This document shows, piece by piece, positions 54,249-63,188 of a DNA stretch of 64,000 nucleotides. Source of the DNA: JBGPTK01 sp963797765 (GTDB taxonomy: Bacteria > Acidobacteriota > Terriglobia > Acidiferrales > UBA7541); NCBI GenBank assembly GCA_963797765.1, contig CAWCQU010000007.1, positions 248,001 through 312,000 of the forward strand, given 5' to 3'. How positions within the stretch are numbered: the stretch's first letter is position 1; every line of letters starts with the position of its first letter. Made by a program: the position numbers and the translations under genes. The notes under the pieces are model-generated. The model was not told the DNA's origin. It worked only from the letters and a program-made list of their open reading frames with translations, and made no database searches.

Positions 54249-55441
54249 AACAGTTTGCGATTTGCGCGGTGTTGATCGCGCTACCGGCTCTGCTGCCTGT
54301 GGCAAATAAAATGGCAACCGGCGGGCCGCCGCCGGCAGCGAAGCCGCGAGCGCGCGACCTGGGCGTCCCCTTTGAAGGAACTCCCGGTCCCTGGAACGCG
54401 ATCACCGATGTAAAAGGAATCGAAGTGGGCCACACCACGCTGATCGAAGGGGAAGGAAAGCTCGTGGTGGGAAGAGGTCCCGTGCGAACCGGCGTGACCG
54501 CCATCTTTCCGCGCGGCAAACTTTCCAGCGACCCGGTCTACGCGGGATGGTTTTCGCTGAACGGCAACGGCGAAATGACGGGAACTACCTGGGTGGAAGA
54601 ATCCGGATTTCTTTACGGTCCGGTGATGATTACAAACACTCACAGCGTGGGTGTGGTGCGCGACACGGTGATCGCCTGGCAATTCGAGCACGGCCCGCCG
54701 GCTCCGGCCGACGATTGGTGGTCGCTTCCCGTGGTGGCGGAAACCTGGGACGGATATTCTGAACGATATCAATGGATTCCACGTGAAGCCCGAGCACGTG
54801 ATCGCCGCGCTCCAAAACGCGCATTCCGGCCCGGTGGAAGAAGGCAACGTCGGCGGCGGCACGGGAATGGTTTGCAATGAATTCAAGGGCGGCGTGGGAA
54901 CTTCGTCGCGGCGGCTTAGCGAAAAGCAGGGCGGCTACACCGTGGGCGTGGAAGTGCAGTGCAATTACGGCTTGCGCCGGCTTTTGCGAATCGCGGGCGT
55001 TCCGGTGGGACAGGAAATTCCCAAGGATTCCGCATCCAATCTCATGCGCACGGAAGACGTGGGATCCATCATCGTGGTGGTGGCAACGGACGCGCCGCTG
55101 CTGCCGCACCAATTGAAGCGCCTGGCAGGCGCGTGCCGCTGGGATTGGGGCGGCTGGGCAGCATTTCGGGAAACGGCTCGGGAGATATTTTTATCGCGTT
55201 CTCCACTGCGAATCCAGGCGCGGGAAGCTCACAGAAGAACGTAGCCGTGACCATGCTGCCGAATGAAGAGATCGGGCCGCTCTTCGAAGCAGCGGTGCAG
55301 GCGACGGAAGAAGCCGTGGTGAACGCCATGGTGGCGGCGGAAACGATGACGGGAATTGACAATCACACGGTTGTCGCCCTGCCGCACGGCCAGCTGCGCG
55401 AAGTTTTGAAGCGGTACAATCGGCTTGTCGAGTCGAACTAG
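54245..55441 (+). pseudogene. P1-family aminopeptidase (DmpA-like), two frameshifts
   Basis: N-terminal-nucleophile aminopeptidase of the DmpA/BapA type. A signal-like N-terminus (FAICAVLIALPALLPVANK) leads to RARDLGVPFEGTPGPWNAITDV and VGHTTLIEGEG. One extra T near 54758 shifts the frame before HVKPEHVIAALQNAHSGPVEEG. GGGTGMVCNEFKGG and the self-cleavage site VGS-IIVVVATDAPLLP then follow, with the nucleophile Ser after Gly. A missing base near 55126 shifts it again before RVPLGLGRLGSISGNGSGD. The end is LREVLKRYNRLVESN. It overlaps the M28B gene as ATGA, so both were one operon. Confidence 0.82.
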
Positions 55442-55856
55442 GATCGCTACGATTCTGGCTCGGATCGCGACAAAACGCCGATACCTCGAATTAATGGGGA
55501 TTCTGCCGCCTCCTTTCTGATCCACACTGAAAACAAGCCTTGGTCTTCCATGCGGCTAGATCGGTACTCGTGGGAGTATTGGTACTCAGAGGACCATTAA
55601 TTTGTGTTCATAAATCTCTAAACGCAGCTTTCGCCTTGACAGTACGCTCTCCAGCCAGCGACAATGCGCAGCGTCCTAGATTGCAGCGCGGACGTATCGA
55701 ACGAAGCGCAAACAGAATTGTGAGCGTTCTGCTCGAGCCCAGCCCGGTCGCGCGCCAATTGGAAGCTCTCTCCGGCGTCCAGGATAAGATTTACGGGCCC
55801 GTAGCAATTTCCGACAGAGATATCAGACAACAGAAGTGAAATAGGAGGATCCAATC
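55442..55856. other. intergenic stretch, nothing recognised
   Basis: Open frames here on both strands carry no motifs and no ribosome sites. A good AGGAGG box at 55844-55849 belongs to the next gene. Confidence 0.45.
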
Positions 55857-57703
55857 GTGCAAAGACTTCGCTCGCTTGTTTTGGTTCTTGGTGTGCTCGC
55901 GTTTTGCGCGTCCGCTTCCGCGCAGCAGGTTCCTGCAAAGGTTTACGTCACAGATGGTACTAGGCGGGGAACATCTATAGCTTCACGCCGCCTTCAGGCA
56001 CGCTCCCTCGGTTCGTCACAATTCACTTTCCGGGCCACACCTTGGAGGGAATTGTGTATCGGACCGGATCAAAAGTTGTATGTATGCGATCCAGGCCATG
56101 GAGTGATCTTCGCGAATTAGCCCAACCACACCCGCAACGCACGATCATCGTATTTCAGTCGATTGGAACGGGCCTGCAAAAGCCGCAATGCGGCCGGTTC
56201 AGCTCGACCGGCGATTTTTACGTAACCGATGAGATCGCTGGATCGGGAATTTATAAGTTCACCGCGGCTAGCCTGGCGGGCAGCTTGCCAACCACGCCCG
56301 TGAACGTTTTGGGAAGCGCCCAACTGGGAGCCACGTTCGGCGGCGATGCCGATTTGACCCAATCGAACACCGGAGATCTTCTGGCGGTGGATTCGACGAA
56401 CGGCAAAGTGTTTCTTTCCTTGGCGCCCGCTTTCGCATCGGCTTCGGCGATCGTTCCGGGCTGACCAGTGCCACCGGAATCGCGCGAAGCAGCACCGGCG
56501 ACATCTTTGTCGCGCAGAAGGGACCCGGCGAACAAAGTCTCGCGCTATAGTTCGACGGGCGCGTTTCTCAGCGATTGCGGCACTTTCGCGGCGCAGACCA
56601 GCCATTCTTCCTCAAGTTCACCGCTGACGATACCCTCTACGTCACAACTTCCCAATACGATTCGACGATGGGATGACTTGATACGATCCTTTCAACACCG
56701 GCAAGATTTGGACGGTGAATATCCCAGCTCCTGCGCCAGCGCGCCTGCGTTGGCTGCTACGATGCCCCATCCCCCAAGTGAGCCCCACGACGAGCCGCTC
56801 GCTGCCATCGGAATCGCATTAACACCAACCAGCACGGCGACGAAGACCGCCACATTCACCACATCGAAGGTATTTAACTTTGGATTTACTTCGATCCAGA
56901 TCAACGCCACGGGAAGCTGCACCGTCAACGTGAACGCCACGCAAACCCCGCTTTCCGCTTTGGATGTGCTCAAGGGCACCATTCCTCCGGCCAGCTTGCC
57001 CGCCGGGTCTACGGAAATTCCATTCCTGGGCGAGGCCGGGTTTGGCACTCTGTTCAGCGTCACGCCGAGCGGCGCGGGATGTGCGCCAACCTCCGCGTTG
57101 ATCGGCGCGTTTACGGACCCCAACGCTTTCTCGAATCCACGTTTGGTTCAGTGCGACAGCGGAACTTGCGTGCTCGATACCACCACAGGCATCTACCCGC
57201 TGGGCGGGCCGATTCCGGGAGACGGTTCGGTGGGCGGCAAGGTGCCGAACTTCTCGCAATTCTTCCTGATCAACGCCGGCGTGTTGACCGGCACGGTCGG
57301 TGGAAATTCACCGGGGACATTCTGCGGTTTCAATTTCCCGCTGAATACCACTCAGAATCCAACCCAAGCCAGGATGTTCGATGACGACGACCTGATCGTG
57401 GTCTCATTCCAAGTGGCTAAGGCCGGCGGCAACTGCCTGTTTGGCCCGTTCGTGGACAACGCGCAGGTACTCGTCTCACTTGCGGAGATTTCGCCCACGT
57501 TCACTCCCATCACCAGTACCAGCAACCTCGTGACACCCAACATCAACGGCGTCGGGATCCTGCACACCTATTTCGGGCTGATCAAGGTGCATGGACTGGC
57601 GCAGGGTACTTACGGATTGTCACTGGTATTCACAACCAACAACTCTCCGGTGGTCTCGACGCTCTTCAAGGTCGTGCCGGAAGGAACCCCGGGCTCGTTC
57701 TAG
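55857..57703 (+). pseudogene. secreted NHL/beta-propeller-like protein, multiply frameshifted
   Basis: GTG 55857 is preceded by AGGAGG at 55844-55849 with eight bases between. A signal peptide (LRSLVLVLGVLAFCASASAQ) follows. Repeated propeller-like blades are spread over three frames: SFTPPSGTLPRFVTIHFPG, GPDQKLYVCDPGHGVIF, GRFSSTGDFYVTDEIAGSG, and ATGIARSSTGDIFVAQKG. From about 56800 a continuous frame runs to 57703 and forms a second, beta-rich domain (about 300 residues). I count at least five indels in the first kilobase. Taken as a real gene whose sequence has been damaged; the role is unknown. Confidence 0.65.
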
Positions 57704-57754
57704 CCGGGCTGTTCTCGCCAGCAACGGCGAGGAAGTGTTAGGAAGTGTTTCAGC

Positions 57755-57787
57755 GAGCCGGGTCTGAAAAGACCCGGCTCTTTTTTT
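57755..57787 (+). terminator. rho-independent terminator
   Basis: An 11-bp perfect stem (GAGCCGGGTCT / AGACCCGGCTC) with a GAAA loop and a run of seven T bases, 52 bases after the stop of the beta-propeller-like gene. Confidence 0.93.
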
Positions 57788-57803
57788 GATGAATTACCCT
57801 AGA

Positions 57804-57840
57804 GGGTGCCCCATCCTTTCGCGACGTTGCGAAAGGGTGG
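57804..57840 (-). repeat. R5 repeat, inverted copy
   Basis: GGGTGCCCCATCCTTTCGCG then ACGTTGCGAAAGGGTGG, the reverse of 17376-17420 with a few changes. It lies between the convergent propeller-like and kinase genes. Confidence 0.75.
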
Positions 57841-57871
57841 AGATTTTGATTTTGATCTTGCTTCCTGATGA

Positions 57872-60800
57872 TTACTTCGCAGGTGGCCCGGCGGGATTTT
57901 CCGCGATGGGTTTCAAGTCCGCACGCTTCAACAGTGCATCGCTCTTCGATTCCTTATGCATCTCTTCGAGCAGCTTGGAGGCGTCCTGGAAGTGGCGCGC
58001 CGCGTCGGCCTGATTGCCGGAAGCGCGCAAGGTAACTCCCAGAAGGTAGTCACTCTTGGCGAGCAGAGCCTTCAATCCCAGGTTTTCGCTCTTGCGAGCC
58101 GCCGATTCCAGTTCCTGCCTCGCCGCCGGATAATTCTTCGAAAGCAAATACGCCTCTCCCAGATAGACCGAACTTTCCGCCGAAGCATATTTAAAGCGCG
58201 CCGCGTCCGCATCCTCCAGCAATTTCTTCAGCGCCGGAATCGCTTCGGCAACGCGCCCTTCCCGCACCGCCAAGCGGGCCAGCGCCAGCCGGGAAATCAA
58301 AGTCCGGTCGCGGTCCGAGGTGCGCTGAGCCACTTGCAAAGCCTGCTCGTAAATCGGCCGGGCGGCTTTGAAATCACCCGCGTAAAAATAATTGTCTCCC
58401 TGGCTCTCCAGCAATTTCGCCAGCACGGGATCGGCTTTCAGGTCGCGGGCCAACTTCACGGCTTCTTCCAGATTTTTCCGCCCCTCATCCGTGTCGCCCA
58501 CCTGGCTCAATGCAGCGCCATAACCGCCTTGCACTTCCGCCATCCATTCCGAATGATCCTGAAGTTGCTGGAAGGCCTTGAGCGCGTCCTGCGCGGAGCC
58601 GAGCGCGGCTCCAAACCGCCCTTGATATGCGAAGAGGGTTCCCATGTTCGACGAAACGATCGCCGCAAGCCGCGAATCCCCGCCGTTGCGGGATATATCC
58701 AGCGCCTTCAAATAATATCCAAGCGCCTGGTCATATTGGCCCAGCTTGGCACTGGTCTCTGCCAGGTTGGTCTGGGTCTCGGCGATCGGTCCGGGAATTT
58801 TGGCTTTTTCGCGGAGTTGCAGCGCTTGCTGGTAATAGGTTAGGGAGTCGTCGTACTGGCCCTTGTCACTGTAGATCGCGCCGATATTATTCAGGCATTG
58901 GGACTGGTTATCCTCATTGCCGATATCCTGCTCGATCTGCAAGCACTGCTTGGTAGTTTTCAGAGCGTCATCGTAATGACCTAGATTCTTCTGCAGCCAG
59001 CCCAGACCCATCAGCGTGATGCCCTGGCCAGCCTTGTCGCCAATCTCACCCTGCACCTTCAGCGCTTCCTGATAATCCTTCTGGGCCGCGTCCAGCTTTC
59101 CCTGGGATTCCTCGGTGAAAGCGATTTCAGACAAGCTTGCGGCCACGCCGCGTTTGTCGCCGATCTGGCGCTTGATGGTCAGCGACTGCTGGTAATTCTG
59201 CAGCGCATCGTCGGGCCGGTTCATGAGCCTGTAGGCCACTCCGAGCGCCTGGAGCACGGTGGCCTTTCCCATCTGGTTGTTCAACTCGATCGAGAGGCTC
59301 AAGGCACGGTTCAGGGGTTCGAGAGAGCCCTGGGCGTTGCCGCGTTTGATCTCCACTCGGCCCGTCGCGAGTTGAGCATCCACATATTTCGGATCAATGG
59401 CGAGCACTTTGGCATAGTAATCGTGAGCTTTGTCGAGCGCGCCCTTGTCTTCATAGAGCTTTGCGAGATTAAAATTCACCTGAGGATCATTGGGAGAAAG
59501 CTGCAGCAGGCTTTGGTAGGCTTCAATCGCCTTGTCGTAGTTGTTCTGCAGTTGCGCGTTGCTGGCGACGATCTGGAACCGCTCCTGCGGCGGCAAGCTG
59601 CCGCTCAAATCCACCGCTTTGGCTGAATTGCTTTCGGCGTCTTTGTCGTAGCCCAGCTTCGAATACGTCTGCGCCAATTCCGAAAAAGCCAGGGCAAAAT
59701 TCGGATCCGCTTCCGTGGCGGACTTCAGTTTCTTCAGCGCTTCCAGGTAATTTCCCTGGCGGTTCAGTTCCAGCCCTTCGGAATAATTCTTCACCGCTTC
59801 CACATTCTTCGAGGAAATTTCAAACGATTTCGGTTTCGCTGCCGTCAGCACGCCCGAACTTTCCGAAAGATTCTTCTGAATGGCTTCCGCAAGATTGTCG
59901 ACGATTCCCGTCAAGTCTTTATCGTTCTCGGATTCCGCCTTGATCGAGAAATTCCGCTGGTGGGTCATGTCCTGCAAAGTGGCTTCCACCTGAATCTTGT
60001 CGCCCACCTTCACGAATTGGCCGGAGACCATGGTGTGCGCGTTCGTGAATTGAGAAATGCGGCTAATCATGGCCGGGTCAATATCGGAATTCGGGGTGAT
60101 TCGCAGGTCGCGCAGCACGTCGTGCAGACGGTTGGGAGAGACCATTGCAAAATCGGGTGATTGGCGAAGGTCGGAGCGCAGCATTTCCGCCAGGCCCGGC
60201 CCCAGCCAATCGAGCGACGCATCTCCCGACGCATTGTGGAACGGTAGGATGGCCAGCGAAATCGAGGCGCCCGGAGCGCTCTTGCCGCCGCCAGGGAAAA
60301 TTTTGCCGCGGAAAAGCACGCCGATGGAAATCAGCAACAGCGCGGCCACTCCCCCGGCGATCAGTTTCCAATAACGCTGCAGCCCTCCGGCCTCCGCTGC
60401 GGGCGCGATCGCCGTGCCTGTACCTGTTCCGGTGGGACTGGCCACCGATGCGGTGCCGGGAGCGGTGCCAGGCAGCGGACGCAAACGCGTTCCGGTGCGC
60501 GCATCCTGTCCCAGGTCTTCCAGAATCTCTTCCGCGTGCGCGTAGCGCTTGTCGACATCGATTTCCAGGCATTTCATCACCACGTCGCTGATTCCCTGCG
60601 GGATCGTGGGATCGATCTCAATGGGCGGCCGCGCGCGCTCCTGCGTGCGTTTCAGCAGCGTAGCCATGGCGGTATCGGCGCGGTGGGGCGTGTCGCCTGT
60701 GAGCAGTTCGTAAAAAATAATGCCGAGTGTGAAGAGATCGGAGCGTGAGTCGACCTGCTGGCCCTTGGCCTGTTCCGGAGACATATATTCCGGGGTGCCG

Positions 60801-61579
60801 ATCAGCGCGCCGGTCTGGGTCATTCCAGGCATTGCCGCGGAGCGCGCAATGCCGAAATCCATCACCGTCACCCGCCCGTTCGCATCCAGCATGATGTTCT
60901 GCGGCTTCAGGTCGCGGTGCACCACTCCTTCCGCGTGCGCGGCATCCAGTGCGCGGCACACTTGCCCGATAATTTTCACCGCGTCGGCGGGCGGAAGTTT
61001 CCCTTTTTCCTTGAGCAGGGACTTCAGATCGCTGCCTTCGATGAAGTCCATGGTGATGAACTTCACACCATCCGCTTCACCGAGATCGAAAAGGCGAATG
61101 ACGTTCTTGTGCGTCACCTGACGCGCCAGGATCAGTTCCTGCTTGAAGCGGGCCAGAATTTCGGGGCGGCTGGCGAGATCGGGCCGAATCACTTTGAGTG
61201 CAATCAGGCGGTCCACTGCATTGTCGCGTACCTTGTAAACCGCGCCCATGCCGCCCTCGCCCAGCAATTGCAGCACTTCATAGCGGCCGCCGATAATATT
61301 GCCTGCTTCGAAAATTACGAACGGCGAGCGATACACTCCAGTCGAAGCAGCCGTGGTTCCCGCCGACCAGCCGCTGGCTGCGCCGGAGGTCATCGTGCTG
61401 CTCATCGTCGCATCGTTCGAGGGATCGCGTTGCGGAGCGGCGGGCGTGATTCCGGTCTTTTCCTCAGCCGGTGCTCGCGCCGTGACGTTGGTGACCACCG
61501 AGAGAGGCAGAATCGTCGTGCACTTGCGGCAAGTTTTTTCCTCTGGCGGATTTTCCGTGCCACACTGCGGGCAAAACAT
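57872..61579 (-). CDS. Ser/Thr protein kinase with membrane anchor, FlgO/TolB-like domain and TPR array
   Basis: Large sensor or scaffold kinase of 1235 residues. An N-terminal zinc-ribbon uses Cys 3, 6, 17 and 20 (MFCPQCGTEN, KTCRKC). The kinase domain (about 98-370) has the glycine loop GEGGMG at 107-112, Lys 129 in ALKVI, HRDLKPQN, DFG and the SPEQ substrate-region motif, so it should be active. A membrane helix (LIAGGVAALLLISIGVLF, about 415) is followed by a FlgO/CsgG-like domain starting LAILPFHNASGDASLDWLG. From about residue 600, at least a dozen TPRs fill the rest. Its kinase is cytoplasmic and the TPR tail periplasmic. No partner is nearby. Confidence 0.9.
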   Translation of the reverse strand: MFCPQCGTENPPEEKTCRKCTTILPLSVVTNVTARAPAEEKTGITPAAPQRDPSNDATMSSTMTSGAASGWSAGTTAASTGVYRSPFVIFEAGNIIGGRYEVLQLLGEGGMGAVYKVRDNAVDRLIALKVIRPDLASRPEILARFKQELILARQVTHKNVIRLFDLGEADGVKFITMDFIEGSDLKSLLKEKGKLPPADAVKIIGQVCRALDAAHAEGVVHRDLKPQNIMLDANGRVTVMDFGIARSAAMPGMTQTGALIGTPEYMSPEQAKGQQVDSRSDLFTLGIIFYELLTGDTPHRADTAMATLLKRTQERARPPIEIDPTIPQGISDVVMKCLEIDVDKRYAHAEEILEDLGQDARTGTRLRPLPGTAPGTASVASPTGTGTGTAIAPAAEAGGLQRYWKLIAGGVAALLLISIGVLFRGKIFPGGGKSAPGASISLAILPFHNASGDASLDWLGPGLAEMLRSDLRQSPDFAMVSPNRLHDVLRDLRITPNSDIDPAMISRISQFTNAHTMVSGQFVKVGDKIQVEATLQDMTHQRNFSIKAESENDKDLTGIVDNLAEAIQKNLSESSGVLTAAKPKSFEISSKNVEAVKNYSEGLELNRQGNYLEALKKLKSATEADPNFALAFSELAQTYSKLGYDKDAESNSAKAVDLSGSLPPQERFQIVASNAQLQNNYDKAIEAYQSLLQLSPNDPQVNFNLAKLYEDKGALDKAHDYYAKVLAIDPKYVDAQLATGRVEIKRGNAQGSLEPLNRALSLSIELNNQMGKATVLQALGVAYRLMNRPDDALQNYQQSLTIKRQIGDKRGVAASLSEIAFTEESQGKLDAAQKDYQEALKVQGEIGDKAGQGITLMGLGWLQKNLGHYDDALKTTKQCLQIEQDIGNEDNQSQCLNNIGAIYSDKGQYDDSLTYYQQALQLREKAKIPGPIAETQTNLAETSAKLGQYDQALGYYLKALDISRNGGDSRLAAIVSSNMGTLFAYQGRFGAALGSAQDALKAFQQLQDHSEWMAEVQGGYGAALSQVGDTDEGRKNLEEAVKLARDLKADPVLAKLLESQGDNYFYAGDFKAARPIYEQALQVAQRTSDRDRTLISRLALARLAVREGRVAEAIPALKKLLEDADAARFKYASAESSVYLGEAYLLSKNYPAARQELESAARKSENLGLKALLAKSDYLLGVTLRASGNQADAARHFQDASKLLEEMHKESKSDALLKRADLKPIAENPAGPPAK

Positions 61580-62050
61580 AACTGCTGCCTCTCGATCTAA
61601 CTATGGAGGTAACTACATTAGGTCGTAGACCCAAGTAAATCAAGTACTACTGAAGCGGGAGACGCCTAGAGAATGACGGTAAGGCAGCGCGATCGCAGGT
61701 TTCGGAGTTTTCGATAGATTCGGGGTTTCGGCGCCAGCCAACTTGCCAAACACCACAGGCACAGCCCTTTTTAATCCCGTCGAAATGTGTTATTCGATTA
61801 GGGGGTGGAATCGGCCCTGAACCCTAAGCGCAGGAAAATGGGAGGGACGGGAAAAAGGCGCCGCCGCGCGGAAATCGTTAAAAAACCGCCGGAAATGGCC
61901 AGAAAATATGCGATTTAGTGCGGTTTACGAATCGCCTGGCTAATCGCCAACAAACTCACAGTGCCAACGAAATAAGCAGCTTAAAAATCAATAGTATGTG
62001 ATTTCCTAATCGCTCCTATATCGGCGGCTTACAGGCGCTTTCAGTCAAAA
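61580..62050. other. divergent intergenic region, nothing recognised
   Basis: 471 bases between the kinase gene and the TPR gene. No repeat family, RNA or ORF of note. It should hold both promoters, but I cannot place boxes. Confidence 0.4.
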
Positions 62051-63080
62051 ATGAGAATCGAGATTCCAATACGAATTTATACGAATTGCCGGAGAGAATT
62101 GCTTGCGGCGATTCTGCTTGCTTTTCTTCTCGGGCCCTTTGCAAGCGCGGCGCTTCCCGCGGGCGATGGCGTGGTCTCCGTTCAATGCACCGACGAAGCC
62201 GGCGTCAGTTTGGGCCAGGTGAAATTAGAGTTGATACGATCGCCCGGATCGATGGTCGAGGCACTTATTACGGATTCGAGCGGACGGGCCGATTTCCGCC
62301 ATGTGACGGGCGGCGCTTATATTGTCCGCGCGACCAAGGATGGCTACGCGCCGGCCCAAATTGAAATCGGTGTGCGCACCAATCAAGCATCCTTCCCGGT
62401 TCGCATCCAGATGCGAGCAGAAGGAAAACCAAACGAAGCAAGAGGCAAGGTCTCCGTTCGCGAACTATCCATACCGGGGAAAGCGCACGAAGAATTTTTG
62501 AAGGGCGTCGAGTTCATGAATCAGAAGAACGACCCGAAACGGAGCATCGAATATTTTCAGAAAGCGATTCACGATTTTCCGGATTACTACGAAGCATATT
62601 TCCTGATGGGCATGGCCCAGGTGTCTACCGATTCATCCGAGGAAGCGATTGCTGTCGCTGCGCAAGGCAATCGAGCTGAAACCGTCATTTCTCGAACCCT
62701 ATTATCCGCTCGGGGTCTTGCTCGAGACGAAAAAGGATTATGACGGAGCGGAAGGCGTGCTGCAGTCCGCGTTCGAGCTGGATCCAAAGGGATGGCGCTG
62801 GCCGTTTGAAATGGCGCGGTGCCTTGCGAGCACCAGGAAATGGAAGGAAGCGCTTGATTATGGCGAAAAGGCCCGCGCGCTGCCCGATGCGCCAACCAAA
62901 GTTCACCTGCTGCTGGCTGATCTCTATTCGAATAACGGAGACCCGGTGAAAGCGGTGGCGGAACTCGAAGAGTTTGAAAAACTGGATCCGAAGAGCCCGT
63001 ACATTCCGCGCGTCGATCAGGCTTTGCCCCAATTGCGCGAACGCGCCGCGCAGGCCAGCGCCAGTCCTGCCCACAACTAA
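62051..63080 (+). pseudogene. secreted carboxypeptidase-regulatory-like/TPR protein, frameshifted
   Basis: A signal peptide (LLAAILLAFLLGPFASAALP) is followed by a beta domain (VVSVQCTDEAGVSLGQVKLELI, DFRHVTGGAYIVRATKDGYAP) like CarboxypepD_reg modules. TPR helices start at AHEEFLKGVEFMNQKNDPKRSIEYF. One extra A near 62649 breaks the frame; the second frame continues with LLSLRKAIELKPSFLEPYYPL and two more TPR-like units to 63080. Both parts are in frame apart from that base. Probably periplasmic or outer-membrane; partner unknown. Confidence 0.8.
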
Positions 63081-63188
63081 ACATGAATTACCAAAATTGA
63101 ATCCAAAGAGTTAGGATGGCGGGGCCAAAAAAGTTTGCAGACGGGGATGAATGGAGCGGGAAGCAAAATGACAGGGGAGAGAAATTTG

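Noticed and set aside
55540..55839. Plus-strand 99-residue ORF before the propeller-like gene
   Set aside because: No signal, domain or ribosome site; composition is not gene-like.
12196..57840. Possible CRISPR array from the repeated palindromes
   Set aside because: Copies are scattered over tens of kilobases, with no regular spacers and no cas genes.
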